A DNA stretch of 44,196 nt from Caldalkalibacillus thermarum (GTDB lineage: Bacteria; Bacillota; Bacilli; Caldalkalibacillales; Caldalkalibacillaceae). Numbering within the stretch: position 1 is the first letter of the stretch; the number at the start of each line of letters is the position of its first letter. The stretch covers positions 1-44,196 of the forward strand of contig NZ_BMKZ01000027.1 in assembly GCF_014644735.1 (NCBI RefSeq). Direction: 5' to 3'. The translations under genes were made by a program, and so were the position numbers. The notes under the pieces are model-generated. The model was not told the DNA's origin and ran no database searches. It saw nothing but the letters and a program-made list of their open reading frames with translations. Below are positions 16,397 through 25,920 of the stretch, piece by piece.

Positions 16397-16555
16397 ATGC
16401 ATGAAATCATTCAATTTTTAATACAACATCCTGAGATATTAGAGAAACTGAAAAATGGCTCAACCTGTTTGATTGGATTAAATGAGGAAGAAATCAAGGC
16501 AATAATAGAAGTTTTTAGCCAAGAGGGAACTGTAATTAGCAAATATTGGACATGA
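16397..16555 (+). CDS. comX: ComX quorum-sensing pheromone precursor
   Basis: A 52-residue peptide, MHEIIQFLIQHPEILEKLKN in its first 20 residues, then a CLIG motif and the C-terminal end VISKYWT. It matches B. subtilis ComX in PE-L-KLKN, CLIG and the E---II helix. As in all ComX variants, the tail is divergent and holds one Trp (W51), here second from the end. ComQ would prenylate W51, and the C-terminal part would be cut out and released as the pheromone. Start at 16397 is preferred: the ribosome site AGAGGTGAT (16384-16392) is well spaced for it, while the in-frame ATG at 16391 overlaps the site. It sits between comQ (19 bp) and comP (14 bp). Confidence 0.92.
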   Translation: MHEIIQFLIQHPEILEKLKNGSTCLIGLNEEEIKAIIEVFSQEGTVISKYWT

Positions 16556-16569
16556 GTTAGGAGGAAAAG

Positions 16570-18885
16570 ATGAGTGGCAGCTTAAAGGGGAAAGTCATCA
16601 TTCTCATGATGATCTTCTTTGCCTTGTTCTCTTTGTTTTTAATCGTTAAAAATATCAACCAGCCATTGGTGGGAATCTTTGTCCTAGAAACAAACGATGG
16701 TAAAGTGATTGTCAGCGATATTTATAACTTTGGCTGGGCCATGCACCATGATATCAATATCAATGATGTGATTATTGAAGTAGATGGAAAAGATCCGTTA
16801 TCCCACTTTACGGTCCCTCAATATCAAGAGATTGAGCAAGCTCACACGCTGACCATCCAACGGGGAAGCGAAATTAAGCATTTCATCATCTCACATTCTC
16901 CTCAGCTTGCGGAACAGTACCTATTTTATGTGTTTTTACCCACCACCTTTCTGGTTTGTATGCTGGGCCTGAGCCTGTTCCTGTATCGATCCCAGGGGCA
17001 TGAAAAACGTGTGAGGATACTGATCTATTTCCTTCTGCTCTTGGGCCTTTGTTATTTAAGTGCCAGCTTATCAGCCAAATTAGATGTGCTTGGTCAGCAT
17101 GTCTTATCTTTAACCTTTTTGCTCACCCCTGTCGTGTTTTTGCATTTTATTTACCTAAACTTTCAGGCTGATCACAAAGTTTGGTTTAATAAAAAACTAC
17201 TCTTTGCCCTCTATGCAGTCAGTTTGGCTTCCTTTCTAACAACGGTTGTTCATCCTTGGTTAGACATTCATATTGATGACAGGCGATTATTGTTAGCAAC
17301 GTTTTTGCTTCTCATCGCCATCCTGCTCTTTTTGTTAGGTAAAGGACTTCGTTCTCTCCAGAGAGATCTGAAACAGAAAACAATAAAAGGAATCTTGTGG
17401 GCTCTGGGTGTGTCACTGGCTCCTTTTGTCTTCCTGTATGCATTGCCTATGGCTTTAATCGAAAAAAGCATCATCCCCGCCGAGTTGGCTATTGTATTTA
17501 TTTTTGTGCTTCCTGCCATCTTTTTGTATTTGCTGTGTACCGACCGTTTATTCCAATTACAGTTCACCATTCACCGGCTCAGTTATTATGGCAGTCTTGC
17601 CTTCTTCCCAGCGCTAATCGTGACCCTTATTGACTTTTGGTTTATGCAGAATAACAATCAGCTGATTGATATTCTGCAGTTTTTCTTCTTGATTTACGCG
17701 GCCTCATGTTTGCTTTTGTTTGTGAAAGCGTACTTAGACCGAAAACTAAGGGCCAAGCTGTTTCCGGAAAAAAAATATTACCAAGAAAGTTTGTACAGAG
17801 TGAGTGAACGGCTCAAAAAGCACCATCGCCTGGATCAGGTTGTGGAGAGCATCAAGCACGAGGTAAAAGATGTCATCGGTACAAAAAATATCTTTCATGC
17901 GGAATTGGCCAAAGACGGTCATGCTGTCAGTCAACATGGCCACCAAGGAGACACCACATGGCTTGACTTTCTGGAGAAAGTGAGACAGTCACCGTTGCAG
18001 ATTGGAACGATCCTTCAACATAAACTTTATTTCGCTGTCGTCATAGGCGAGTCTCAACACAGCTACCATTTATTACTAGGTCAGTCTTATGGACCATTAA
18101 ACGGAGAACAAAAGGACTGGCTGTCCACTATTGCCTATTATACCAGCCTGGTCATCGAAAACTTATTAAAAATGGAAGACATCATGAAAGAATTAGCTGC
18201 TATAGCTGAAAAACCCACCTCCCGCTGGGCATCCCGTTTGCTATTCAAATGGTCAGAAAAGGAAAGACAACAATTAGCCATTGACCTGCACGATACGATT
18301 CTGCAAGAGTTGTTATTGCTCAAGAGAAAAACAGAAAAGCTTCGTTTACAGTCATCTGACGAATTAACGCAAATGTTCCATGACATCGAAGAACAACTGC
18401 TAGACACGATTTATCTTACCAGAGAAACGTGCCATCAATTACGGCCACCCTTCTTGGCAGAAATGGGATTGAAGGAAGCACTTTTACATCTGCAGGAAAA
18501 GTTTCAATTGCGTTCTAACATTTTGTTAGAGTTAAACGTTGATAAACTGGCAAACCAATGCCCTCAGGAAGTGGAGCTGGTCCTGTACCGGATTATACAG
18601 GAATTATTAAATAACGCCCAAAAACATTCCAAAGCCTCTCACGTCACCCTCTACTTAAGCAGTGATCAAAACCAGATTCAGTTGCATTATGTGGATGACG
18701 GCATAGGCATGGATATGGAAAACATCAATGCAATCAAAGGAAACATAGGATTATTTGGCATCAAAGCGCGCGTACTCAGCCTTGATGGAAAGATTGAGTA
18801 TGAATCTGCACCGGGGCAGGGGTTCACCGTTCATATTCACCTTCCTTACAATGAAAACGAGTGGTCTGGAGGTGGGGAAAAGTGA
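16570..18885 (+). CDS. comP: Pheromone sensor histidine kinase ComP
   Basis: 771 residues, as expected for ComP. It senses modified ComX outside the membrane and phosphorylates ComA. One N-terminal membrane helix is followed by an extracytoplasmic, PDZ-like loop (GWAMHHDININDVIIEVDGKDP), then about seven more membrane helices up to about residue 390. A cytoplasmic GAF-like linker comes next, then a HisKA_3 dimerisation domain with phospho-accepting H574 in IDLHDTILQELLLLKR, and a HATPase_c domain (N-box ELLNNAQKHSKA at 678, DDGIGMD, GNIGLFGI). Ribosome site GGAGG 7 nt before ATG 16570. The N-terminal half would be tuned to the local ComX variant. Its stop overlaps the comA start (GTGA). Confidence 0.95.
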   Translation: MSGSLKGKVIILMMIFFALFSLFLIVKNINQPLVGIFVLETNDGKVIVSDIYNFGWAMHHDININDVIIEVDGKDPLSHFTVPQYQEIEQAHTLTIQRGSEIKHFIISHSPQLAEQYLFYVFLPTTFLVCMLGLSLFLYRSQGHEKRVRILIYFLLLLGLCYLSASLSAKLDVLGQHVLSLTFLLTPVVFLHFIYLNFQADHKVWFNKKLLFALYAVSLASFLTTVVHPWLDIHIDDRRLLLATFLLLIAILLFLLGKGLRSLQRDLKQKTIKGILWALGVSLAPFVFLYALPMALIEKSIIPAELAIVFIFVLPAIFLYLLCTDRLFQLQFTIHRLSYYGSLAFFPALIVTLIDFWFMQNNNQLIDILQFFFLIYAASCLLLFVKAYLDRKLRAKLFPEKKYYQESLYRVSERLKKHHRLDQVVESIKHEVKDVIGTKNIFHAELAKDGHAVSQHGHQGDTTWLDFLEKVRQSPLQIGTILQHKLYFAVVIGESQHSYHLLLGQSYGPLNGEQKDWLSTIAYYTSLVIENLLKMEDIMKELAAIAEKPTSRWASRLLFKWSEKERQQLAIDLHDTILQELLLLKRKTEKLRLQSSDELTQMFHDIEEQLLDTIYLTRETCHQLRPPFLAEMGLKEALLHLQEKFQLRSNILLELNVDKLANQCPQEVELVLYRIIQELLNNAQKHSKASHVTLYLSSDQNQIQLHYVDDGIGMDMENINAIKGNIGLFGIKARVLSLDGKIEYESAPGQGFTVHIHLPYNENEWSGGGEK

Positions 18886-19523
18886 GGATCCTTGTCGTGG
18901 ATGACCATAAAGTTGTCGCCGAAGAGACAAAGGCCATAATTAATCAGGAACCTGGACTAACAGCCGATGCGGTCACCTCAAGTCAAGATGCCAAACAACT
19001 GATACACACTGGAGCTTATGACATCTATTTGTTAGATTTGCAAATGCCTGGTGTTAATGGAATGGAGTTAACCAGGGAGATCAAAAAAATTCATCCCGAA
19101 GCAAAAGTGTTGATTTTGACCGGTCATGAGATTTCTCCCCATTTCAACTATTTGGTTGAAGCAGGTGTGTCAGGTTTTATCAGCAAAACAGCATCCCGAC
19201 AACAACTGATACGGGCGATCAGATGTGCCATTGATGATGAAGTAGTGCTTCCGCTCAGCCTCTTACCCCAATTGCGGCGGACAGAAATCAAACCAACACA
19301 AAAGAACATGGGTGAGATACGCCTGACACAAAAAGAAGAAGAGATCCTTGTCAAAATTGCGCAAGGAAAAAGCAACAGAGCAATTGCTGATGAACTGCTT
19401 GTAAGCCAACGAAGCATAGAGAGACATTTAACTGAAATGTTTAGAAAGATGAATGTCAACTCCAGAGCTGAACTCATTGTTAAGGCACGGGAGCTGGGGC
19501 TTCTGCCGGAAGCAATCATATAA
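18882..19523 (+). CDS. comA: Response regulator ComA
   Basis: 213 residues, NarL/LuxR family. The receiver domain (1-120) has the acidic pair D7-D8 (ILVVDDH), phospho-acceptor D52 in YLLDLQMPGVNGMEL, the switch Thr in LILTGHE and the Lys of FISKTAS. The LuxR-type helix-turn-helix is about 147-200 (LTQKEEEILVKIAQGKSNRA, then IADELLVSQRSIERHL). Length and NGMEL agree with B. subtilis ComA. GTG 18882 is chosen as start because it gives MRILVVDD, overlaps the comP stop by 4 bp and has GGAGG 9 nt upstream; the frame is open from 18861. Once phosphorylated it should bind 6-4-6 dyads such as those upstream of comQ and activate competence/secretion genes. A convergent terminator follows. Confidence 0.94.
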   Translation: MRILVVDDHKVVAEETKAIINQEPGLTADAVTSSQDAKQLIHTGAYDIYLLDLQMPGVNGMELTREIKKIHPEAKVLILTGHEISPHFNYLVEAGVSGFISKTASRQQLIRAIRCAIDDEVVLPLSLLPQLRRTEIKPTQKNMGEIRLTQKEEEILVKIAQGKSNRAIADELLVSQRSIERHLTEMFRKMNVNSRAELIVKARELGLLPEAII

Positions 19524-19564
19524 CTAACAGCTTTGTCTGTTTATATCCCCCGCTTCAAAGAAAA

Positions 19565-19613
19565 AACCCTCAACTGACGGAATAGTGACCCCAAGCCTGT
19601 CAGTTTGAGGGTT
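19565..19613. terminator. Convergent bidirectional terminator between comA and gatB
   Basis: AACCCTCAACTGAC (from 19565) pairs with GTCAGTTTGAGGGTT (ending 19613) with one bulged base and a long loop. On the minus strand the stem is followed by a TTTTTT run, so it fits best the gatCAB operon, and it also stops comA read-through. Confidence 0.75.
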
Positions 19614-19679
19614 ATATCGTATATATCATTTATTTTTGCAGGGCGCAAATCGGGCCAAAGCAACTAGACACAAACACGT

Positions 19680-21113
19680 CTACCGTTTAGCAATCTCCTC
19701 ACGCAACAGTTTATTCACTAATTGCGGGTTGGCTTTGCCTTTGGTCTCTTTCATCACCTGGCCAACCAAATGGCCGATAGCCCGGTCCTTACCGTTTTTA
19801 AAGTCTGAAACGGACTGGGGATTGTTTTCAATGACCGCGATGACGATCTTTCTCAGCTCGCCTTCATCTGAGATTTGCACCAGGCCTTTTTCTTTGACAA
19901 TCGTTTCCGGATCGCCACCCTTTTCCACAAGTTCGGCAAAGACTTTCTTGGCAATTTTGCTGCTGATGGTGCCTTTCTCAATCAAGGCGATCATTTTACC
20001 CAATTGATCTGGTTTAAGAGCCGTTTCATCCAGTTCTTTGTGATGGGCGTTCAAATAGCCCAGTACATCGCCCATCATCCAGTTAGCGACCAGCTTGGGA
20101 TCCTCACAGTATTTGGTGGCTTCTTCAAAGAAATCAGCCAGCGATTTTTGAGAGGTCAAAACACCCGCATCATAGTCAGACAAACCGTATTGTTCCATAT
20201 AGCGTACTTTCTTGGCATCAGGCAGCTCCGGGAGAGTCGCTTTTATTTTTTCCAGGAGCTCCTGGGTGATCTCCACCTTCACCAGGTCAGGTTCAGGGAA
20301 GTAGCGGTAGTCATGGGCTTCTTCTTTGCCGCGCATTTTGACCGTTTCACCTGTCGCTTCGTTCCAGCGGCGGGTCTCCTGTTCAACCTGGCCTCCGGCG
20401 CGGATGATTTCTTCCTGGCGGCGGGCTTCATATTCCAGCGCCTTTTGTACCCCGCGGAAAGTGTTCATGTTTTTCAACTCGGTGCGGGTGCCAAATTCTT
20501 TTTGGCCGACAGGGCGAATGGAAATGTTGGCATCACAACGCAAGGAGCCCTGCTCCATTTTACAGTCGGAGACTTCGGTATATTGCAGAATGGCCTTCAG
20601 TTTTTCCAGATAGGCATAGCCTTCCTCAGGAGAACGGATATCCGGTTCGGAGACAATTTCAATCAGAGGAGTGCCCACCCGGTTATAGTCCACCAGGGAG
20701 TAATTCTCACCTGAAACGTGGGTCAGTTTACCGGCGTCTTCTTCTAAGTGCAGCCGTTTGATGCCGATCCGTTTTTTCTGCCCATTCACCTCTATCTCTA
20801 GCCAGCCGTTCTTCCCAATGGGCTGGTCATACTGGGAAATTTGATACGCTTTGGGCAAGTCTGGATAAAAATAGTTTTTACGGTCAAACTTGGTTTCGGT
20901 GGCAATTTCACAGTTCAACGCCAAAGCCGCTTTAATGGCATACTCCAATGCTTTTTGGTTTAAGACAGGCAATACCCCTGGATGTCCTAAACAAATGGGA
21001 CATGTATGCGTGTTCGGGGGTGCGCCAAATGAGGTCCGGCAGCCGCAAAAAATCTTGGTTTCCGTTGACAGTTCGGCATGCACTTCCAAGCCAATGACGG
21101 TTTCAAACTTCAT
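19680..21113 (-). CDS. gatB: Asp-tRNA(Asn)/Glu-tRNA(Gln) amidotransferase subunit B
   Basis: 477 residues, complete. GatB binds the misacylated tRNA and transfers the ammonia made by GatA to activated Glu- or Asp-tRNA. Hallmarks are [31 protein letters not shown], the kinase-like cradle with [24 protein letters not shown] and [17 protein letters not shown], then the GatB/YqeY tail domain ([10 protein letters not shown]...[12 protein letters not shown] through [19 protein letters not shown]). Third gene of gatCAB, 15 bp after gatA. Confidence 0.97.
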   Translation of the reverse strand: MKFETVIGLEVHAELSTETKIFCGCRTSFGAPPNTHTCPICLGHPGVLPVLNQKALEYAIKAALALNCEIATETKFDRKNYFYPDLPKAYQISQYDQPIGKNGWLEIEVNGQKKRIGIKRLHLEEDAGKLTHVSGENYSLVDYNRVGTPLIEIVSEPDIRSPEEGYAYLEKLKAILQYTEVSDCKMEQGSLRCDANISIRPVGQKEFGTRTELKNMNTFRGVQKALEYEARRQEEIIRAGGQVEQETRRWNEATGETVKMRGKEEAHDYRYFPEPDLVKVEITQELLEKIKATLPELPDAKKVRYMEQYGLSDYDAGVLTSQKSLADFFEEATKYCEDPKLVANWMMGDVLGYLNAHHKELDETALKPDQLGKMIALIEKGTISSKIAKKVFAELVEKGGDPETIVKEKGLVQISDEGELRKIVIAVIENNPQSVSDFKNGKDRAIGHLVGQVMKETKGKANPQLVNKLLREEIAKR

Positions 21114-21128
21114 ATTTCAACCCCCCCA

Positions 21129-22586
21129 TTACAGTTGTGGACGTGCTTTGTGATGGTCCGTATGTTGTTCATAGGCATGGGCCACGCGCAAAATGGTCGC
21201 TTCATCAAACGCTTTGCCGATAATCTGCAGACCAACTGGCAAGCCTTTTTGATCAAATCCGCACGGGACGCTGATGGCTGGTACGCCGGCCAAGTTCACT
21301 GGACAAGTGAGGATGTCCTCCACATACATGGTCAGCGGATCATCAATTTTCTCCCCGATTTTCCAGGCGGTGGTTGGAGTGGTAGGACCGATAATCACAT
21401 CGTACTTCTCAAACAGCTGCTCAAAATCTTGCTTGATCAGGGTGCGCACTTGCTGTGCTTTTTTATAATAGGCGTCATAATATCCCGAGCTTAACGAATA
21501 TGTACCCAGCATAATGCGCCGTTTCACTTCGGCACCAAAGCCTTGGCTGCGGGTTTCTTTGTACATCTCGAGTAAATTGTCCGCCTGGTCAGCCCGTACC
21601 CCATAGCGCACACCGTCATAACGGGCCAGATTAGAAGAAGCTTCAGATGAAGCAATAATATAATAGGCGGGAATCACGTAGTCGGAATGGGGCAGGGACA
21701 CTTCTTCCCATGTGGCACCCAGACTTTCCAAGACCTTGAGTGCCTCCAGCACTTTTTCACGCACTTCAGGGTGAATACCCTCGCCAATATATTCTTTGGG
21801 TACCGCTATTTTTAACCCGGAGACATCGCCGGTTAAAGCAGACAGATAATCAGGCACATCCACGTTAGCCGAGGTGGAATCATGCTGGTCATAGCCGGCA
21901 ATCACTTGCAGGACGTAAGCCGCATCTTCCACGTTTTTGGTGATCGGCCCGATTTGATCCAGTGAGGAGGCGTAAGCCACCAAACCGAAGCGGGAAACGC
22001 GTCCGTAAGTGGGCTTCAGACCCACTACACCGCAAAAGGCAGCAGGCTGGCGGATGGATCCTCCCGTATCGGAACCGAGGGCAAAGAAAACTTCACCCGC
22101 TGCCACACTGGCCGCTGAACCGCCGCTGGAGCCGCCTGGCACATGGTCAGTGTTCCACGGGTTGCGCACCGCCCTAAAGGCAGAGTTTTCATTGGATGAA
22201 CCCATGGCAAACTCGTCCATGTTCATCTTGCCCACCATGACAGCCTGGGCCTCATTCAGCTTGTCCACGACCGTGGCATTGTACACAGGGACAAAGTTGG
22301 CCAAGATTTTGCTGGCACAGGTGGTTTTGACCCCCCTGGTAGAGATATTATCCTTGATTCCCACGGGCAAGCCAAACAAGAGACCAGTTTCGTCTGTATT
22401 TGATAAGTTGTCCAGCTCTTCAGCTTTGGCCCGTGCTCCTTCTTCGTCAAGGGTAATAAAAGCGTTAAGCTGGCTGTCTACTTCCTTAATCCGTTTGAAT
22501 GACTCATCGACAAGCTCGCTGACACTCAGCTGCTTGCGGCGTAATTGCTCATGAATCTCCTGAATTCGCAGATCAAAAACGGACAT
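21129..22586 (-). CDS. gatA: Asp-tRNA(Asn)/Glu-tRNA(Gln) amidotransferase subunit A
   Basis: 485 residues. Amidase-signature glutaminase that frees ammonia from glutamine for GatB. The Ser-cisSer-Lys triad is visible: K78 in LPVGIKDN, S153 in [10 protein letters not shown] and S177 in [12 protein letters not shown], each one position from the Staphylococcus aureus numbering. The rest ([32 protein letters not shown]) is standard. 14 bp after gatC and 15 bp before gatB, one operon. Confidence 0.97.
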   Translation of the reverse strand: MSVFDLRIQEIHEQLRRKQLSVSELVDESFKRIKEVDSQLNAFITLDEEGARAKAEELDNLSNTDETGLLFGLPVGIKDNISTRGVKTTCASKILANFVPVYNATVVDKLNEAQAVMVGKMNMDEFAMGSSNENSAFRAVRNPWNTDHVPGGSSGGSAASVAAGEVFFALGSDTGGSIRQPAAFCGVVGLKPTYGRVSRFGLVAYASSLDQIGPITKNVEDAAYVLQVIAGYDQHDSTSANVDVPDYLSALTGDVSGLKIAVPKEYIGEGIHPEVREKVLEALKVLESLGATWEEVSLPHSDYVIPAYYIIASSEASSNLARYDGVRYGVRADQADNLLEMYKETRSQGFGAEVKRRIMLGTYSLSSGYYDAYYKKAQQVRTLIKQDFEQLFEKYDVIIGPTTPTTAWKIGEKIDDPLTMYVEDILTCPVNLAGVPAISVPCGFDQKGLPVGLQIIGKAFDEATILRVAHAYEQHTDHHKARPQL

Positions 22587-22600
22587 CGTCTTCCCCCTCT

Positions 22601-22894
22601 CTATTCTTCCAAGACGCTTGGCACTTTCACCTGTCCATCTTGATGTTCAGCCGTATTTTGCAGCGCTTCTTCAACCGGCAAGGATTCATGGGGCACATCA
22701 TCTCTCATCACATTGACAAGCGGCAGGACATGGCTGGTCGGTTCCACGTTCTCCGTATCCAACTCGTTTAACTTTTGGGCAAAATTAAGAATACTGTCCA
22801 GCTGTTTAGTAAACTGCTCCTTCTCTTCTTCCGTCAAATTTAACCGGGCCAAGTGGGCCACATGCTCCACTTCTTGTTTGCTAATCGTGCTCAT
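22601..22894 (-). CDS. gatC: Asp-tRNA(Asn)/Glu-tRNA(Gln) amidotransferase subunit C
   Basis: 97 residues from the Met at 22894 ([18 protein letters not shown]), preceded by GGGGGTG; the longer frame to 23065 runs back through the promoter and is not coding. GatC is the small belt that holds GatA and GatB together. Typical features: [33 protein letters not shown], and the C-terminal [10 protein letters not shown] and VPSVLEE. First gene of the gatCAB operon; promoter at 22929-22957. Confidence 0.95.
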   Translation of the reverse strand: MSTISKQEVEHVAHLARLNLTEEEKEQFTKQLDSILNFAQKLNELDTENVEPTSHVLPLVNVMRDDVPHESLPVEEALQNTAEHQDGQVKVPSVLEE

Positions 22895-22928
22895 TGCTAC
22901 ACCCCCAGGAAGTTTGTCCATAAACATG

Positions 22929-22957
22929 ATAATAACAGAGAAAATAGGCAGATTCAA
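22929..22957 (-). promoter_or_regulatory. Predicted sigma-A promoter of gatCAB
   Basis: On the minus strand, TTGAAT (22957-22952) and TATTAT (22934-22929) with a 17-nt spacer, about 35 nt before the gatC ATG. A terminator just upstream (23026-23046) insulates it from camS. Confidence 0.65.
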
Positions 22958-23025
22958 GCAAACGGCGAGCCTCTGAAGCTGTATTTCCCGGCAGGTAAAC
23001 ATCGGCAGTTGCCTAAAATGAAACA

Positions 23026-23046
23026 AGGGAGCATGACGCTCCCTTT
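23026..23046 (-). terminator. Rho-independent terminator after camS
   Basis: AAGGGAGC (23026-23033) and GCTCCCTT (23039-23046) form a perfect 8-bp stem with a 5-nt loop. Minus-strand tail TTGTTTCATTTT. It lies between camS and the gatCAB promoter. Confidence 0.7.
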
Positions 23047-23104
23047 TACACTTCTTCCAGCACAATGGCCCGGTGCCCGGCTGAACATGTTTGGCCTGAC
23101 AAGC

Positions 23105-24202
23105 CTAACGCTTGACGTGCATCACTGGTTCACGACCAGGCGGCCGGCTAAAGAACGCTTTTTGTTCATTGACGCTGCCAATGTAAATATTTAAATAGAT
23201 ATCCTCAGGGAATGTTTCCATCGCTTCCGACCCCACATACTGTGTGAGCTGAATCACTTCGGCAATGCTGGCAAATTCCGTGGTTATATCCAGGTTAAGC
23301 TCAACCAGCTCTTCATTGACAAACCGGCCAGTCCCCACGACACCCACATAGCGGGGAAAGAAATCCTGAATGCGTCTAACATAACCGCTAAAGTCACTGG
23401 ATAACTCGCTGTTCAAGCGATTCAACTCGGGGGATGGAAACAGGAGATAAACTTCATCAATGGTCCGCCATTCAGATACCTCTTGAGCATTGGGCTTTAC
23501 ATAGCCCACTGACAAGAAGTTTCCCGGCCGGTAGGACTGTCTTTCCTCCAGCTGATACAACGCTATGACAATAGGAGCATCTTGTACTTTGGCCCGTAAT
23601 CGCTGGGCGAGTTCATCCGCGATCTCAAACCCATAATTGCGCAATTGATCGGCCGTGTAATATAATGTTTGTTCCGTTCCATCCTCCAGTTTGCTCTCAT
23701 ATGTGGAAGCCAGCGACACACCAATGACCACCCCTTGCAAATCTTGGCCGTTCAGAGCCAGATAGTTGTGTTCCAAAATATGTTGCAAAACAGGGCTGGG
23801 GGCATCGGCAGGATTGAGACTCTCAGGTCCATCTTTACTTAGCCACGCTTCCCCCTCAGTGCGGGAAATCAGTTGTCCCCCCACAAACAAATGGTTATCA
23901 GGGGGAAAGAATTCTTTGGCGATTTCAATGAGTCCCTGCTCCAAACGGTCCCGGTCCAGCCGGAACCCTTGCAGCCGATCATTTAGTAAATTGGCTGTCG
24001 GGCTCTCCTGCATGGGGGATACCCCGGCGTAATGGGTCTCTTCAATTTGGACAGTCGGGGTCACCCGCTGCGCCTGTTCAGCAGGATCGTCCGGTTCGGT
24101 AATCTCTTCCTGCTCCTGGTTTGGCAAACAACCACCTAAAGCAACAAGAAGCATCATTAGGAGCACGATCCCTATTAAGGCCCTTAATCTCAACATGTTC
24201 AC
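23105..24202 (-). CDS. camS: CamS-family lipoprotein (YerH orthologue)
   Basis: 365 residues. A lipoprotein signal (LRLRALIGIVLLMMLLVALGGC, lipobox LGGC) is followed by an acidic linker and the CamS domain (ESPTANLLNDRLQGFRLDR, HLFVGGQLISR, GVVIGVSLASTYE, RNYGFEIADELAQRLR, YRPGNFLSVGYV). In staphylococci CamS is the source of a sex-pheromone peptide from its signal sequence; in Bacillus the role is unknown. GTG 24202 is used; the ATG two codons later is also possible. B. subtilis yerH lies between ligA and gatC too, but here about 12 kb of other genes separate it from ligA. Confidence 0.9.
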   Translation of the reverse strand: MNMLRLRALIGIVLLMMLLVALGGCLPNQEQEEITEPDDPAEQAQRVTPTVQIEETHYAGVSPMQESPTANLLNDRLQGFRLDRDRLEQGLIEIAKEFFPPDNHLFVGGQLISRTEGEAWLSKDGPESLNPADAPSPVLQHILEHNYLALNGQDLQGVVIGVSLASTYESKLEDGTEQTLYYTADQLRNYGFEIADELAQRLRAKVQDAPIVIALYQLEERQSYRPGNFLSVGYVKPNAQEVSEWRTIDEVYLLFPSPELNRLNSELSSDFSGYVRRIQDFFPRYVGVVGTGRFVNEELVELNLDITTEFASIAEVIQLTQYVGSEAMETFPEDIYLNIYIGSVNEQKAFFSRPPGREPVMHVKR

Positions 24203-24219
24203 CGCTCTCCCTTCTTACT

Positions 24220-25755
24220 TCATTCCCTCACTTTATTGGGCAGATAAAAGACTAGGATGAAACTGGCCAGAGCAAAAAGAGACACGCTCCAATACACATC
24301 ATTCAGGGCAATGGTCAAGCCGGATTGCAACACGGCAATGCTCTCCGGTGACAGAGCTTCAGTTGCTTCCGGGTTCAACAACACACTGGTAAAATTAATA
24401 TCCATCGCAGGCAGCGCTTCAGCCGCTTCTTGCATTTCCAGATAGCGAATCATGCGGCTGTTCAGTATCCCCCCGAGCAAGGCCGCCCCGATCGTACTGC
24501 CCAACAGTCTCATAAACATGTTGGCTGAAGTGGCGACTCCCCTTGTTTTCCAGTTGACATGGCTTTGTACAGAAACAATGAAAGTCGTGGTCGTAAAACC
24601 CATACCCAAACCAATGAAGAACGAGCCTGCTCCAGCCCATAGCGGCCCCTTATCTGGGTCAAGCAAAACAAACAGCACCGAACCGACCATTAACGCCAGG
24701 CCTCCCAGCACAGCGGTGTTGCGGAATCCGATCTTAAGCACCAGCCGTCCGGCCAGGGTCGAGGCAAGGGGCCAGCCAACCGACATCACCGTCAAACTGA
24801 GTCCGGCCACCGTAGGAGATTGTTCCATTACCCCCTGCACATAGGTCGGCAAGAATGTTGATACACCAATAAGAACGACGCCTGTGGTCAGGGCGCCTGT
24901 GTTGGCAGTGACCAGCAAGCGGTCTTTCCACAGCACAAGCGGCATCAGCGGTTCGGGAGCCCGCTTTTCGTAATAGAAAAAAGCAATGAACCCGGCCACA
25001 GATACGGCCAATAAAACCAATACAGGCACAGACGTCCAGGGCCAGGAAACACCGCCCTGAATAAACACAATCATCAGGGCTGATACAGAAACCAACAACA
25101 GCATGGCCCCGGTATAATCAATGGCTTGTTGCTTCTGTTCCACTTTTTCCTGAAAAAAGAACAGCACGCCCCCCAAAGCAAGAAGCCCTAAAGGGATGTT
25201 GATCCAGAACACCCAGGACCAATCCATGTACTGGACAAAAATGCCGCCTAATAAAGGCCCCAATACTGAGGAAATCCCCCAAACACTGGCCAGGTAACCT
25301 TGGATTTTGGCCCGTTCCTCCAAGGTATACATATCCCCCACAATCGTCGTGGCAATCGGTTGCACTGCTCCAGCTCCGAAACCCTGGATAAAACGGTAGA
25401 TAATCAGCGCCAGCATGGAATGGGCGAAGCCGCACAGCAATGAACCAATCATGAACACCACGATCCCAAACGTGAAAACCGGCTTTCGGCCAAACAAATC
25501 GGCCAGCTTGCCATAAATGGGAACAGTAACCGCTTGAATCAGCAAATAAGAAGAAAAAACCCAAGTAAACAGTGAAAAACCGCCCAAATCCCCAACAATA
25601 CTGGGCATGGCGGTGGCCACGATCAAGGCATTAATCGCCACCATAAACATGGCAAAAATAATGGAAATCAGGACCAAATGACGTTTGTTTTGCTGTGAAA
25701 CATCTGGTACTTGCTCCGCTTGGTCTCCCTTCTGAGACGAACGTTCTTGGGCCAC
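24220..25755 (-). CDS. MFS multidrug exporter, DHA2 (EmrB/QacA) type
   Basis: 511 residues with about 14 hydrophobic segments, the DHA2 drug:proton antiporter layout. Motif A is GKLADLFGRKPVF (loop 2-3), motif B LIIYRFIQGFGAGAVQP, motif C WGISSVLGPLLGGIF. GTG start at 25755 with GGAGAG upstream. It would expel hydrophobic or cationic compounds using the proton gradient; the substrate is unknown. 17 bp upstream of the camS start, so they may be co-transcribed. A strong terminator at 25837-25884 separates it from the symporter gene. Confidence 0.9.
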   Translation of the reverse strand: MAQERSSQKGDQAEQVPDVSQQNKRHLVLISIIFAMFMVAINALIVATAMPSIVGDLGGFSLFTWVFSSYLLIQAVTVPIYGKLADLFGRKPVFTFGIVVFMIGSLLCGFAHSMLALIIYRFIQGFGAGAVQPIATTIVGDMYTLEERAKIQGYLASVWGISSVLGPLLGGIFVQYMDWSWVFWINIPLGLLALGGVLFFFQEKVEQKQQAIDYTGAMLLLVSVSALMIVFIQGGVSWPWTSVPVLVLLAVSVAGFIAFFYYEKRAPEPLMPLVLWKDRLLVTANTGALTTGVVLIGVSTFLPTYVQGVMEQSPTVAGLSLTVMSVGWPLASTLAGRLVLKIGFRNTAVLGGLALMVGSVLFVLLDPDKGPLWAGAGSFFIGLGMGFTTTTFIVSVQSHVNWKTRGVATSANMFMRLLGSTIGAALLGGILNSRMIRYLEMQEAAEALPAMDINFTSVLLNPEATEALSPESIAVLQSGLTIALNDVYWSVSLFALASFILVFYLPNKVRE

Positions 25756-25836
25756 GCTTCTCTCTCCTCACAGAACATACCCGTTTTTATTTTAACAGAG
25801 CTAGATTCACTCAGGCATATCTCCATTTTAAATGAA

Positions 25837-25884
25837 AAAGGGCTCTTCCAAAAGAGTCAGAACTTGTTTTGGAAGAGCCTTTTG
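25837..25884. terminator. Rho-independent terminator between symporter and MFS genes
   Basis: GGCTCTTCCAAAA (25841-25853) pairs perfectly with TTTTGGAAGAGCC (25867-25879), with A-rich and T-rich flanks on both sides. It ends the symporter transcript on the minus strand. Confidence 0.82.
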
Positions 25885-25920
25885 ATCCTTATTCCATTAA
25901 TACTTTAAAATATTAAAGCG

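Noticed and set aside
19875-20714. 279-codon plus-strand frame across gatB
   Set aside because: Antisense shadow of gatB without ribosome site or known motifs.
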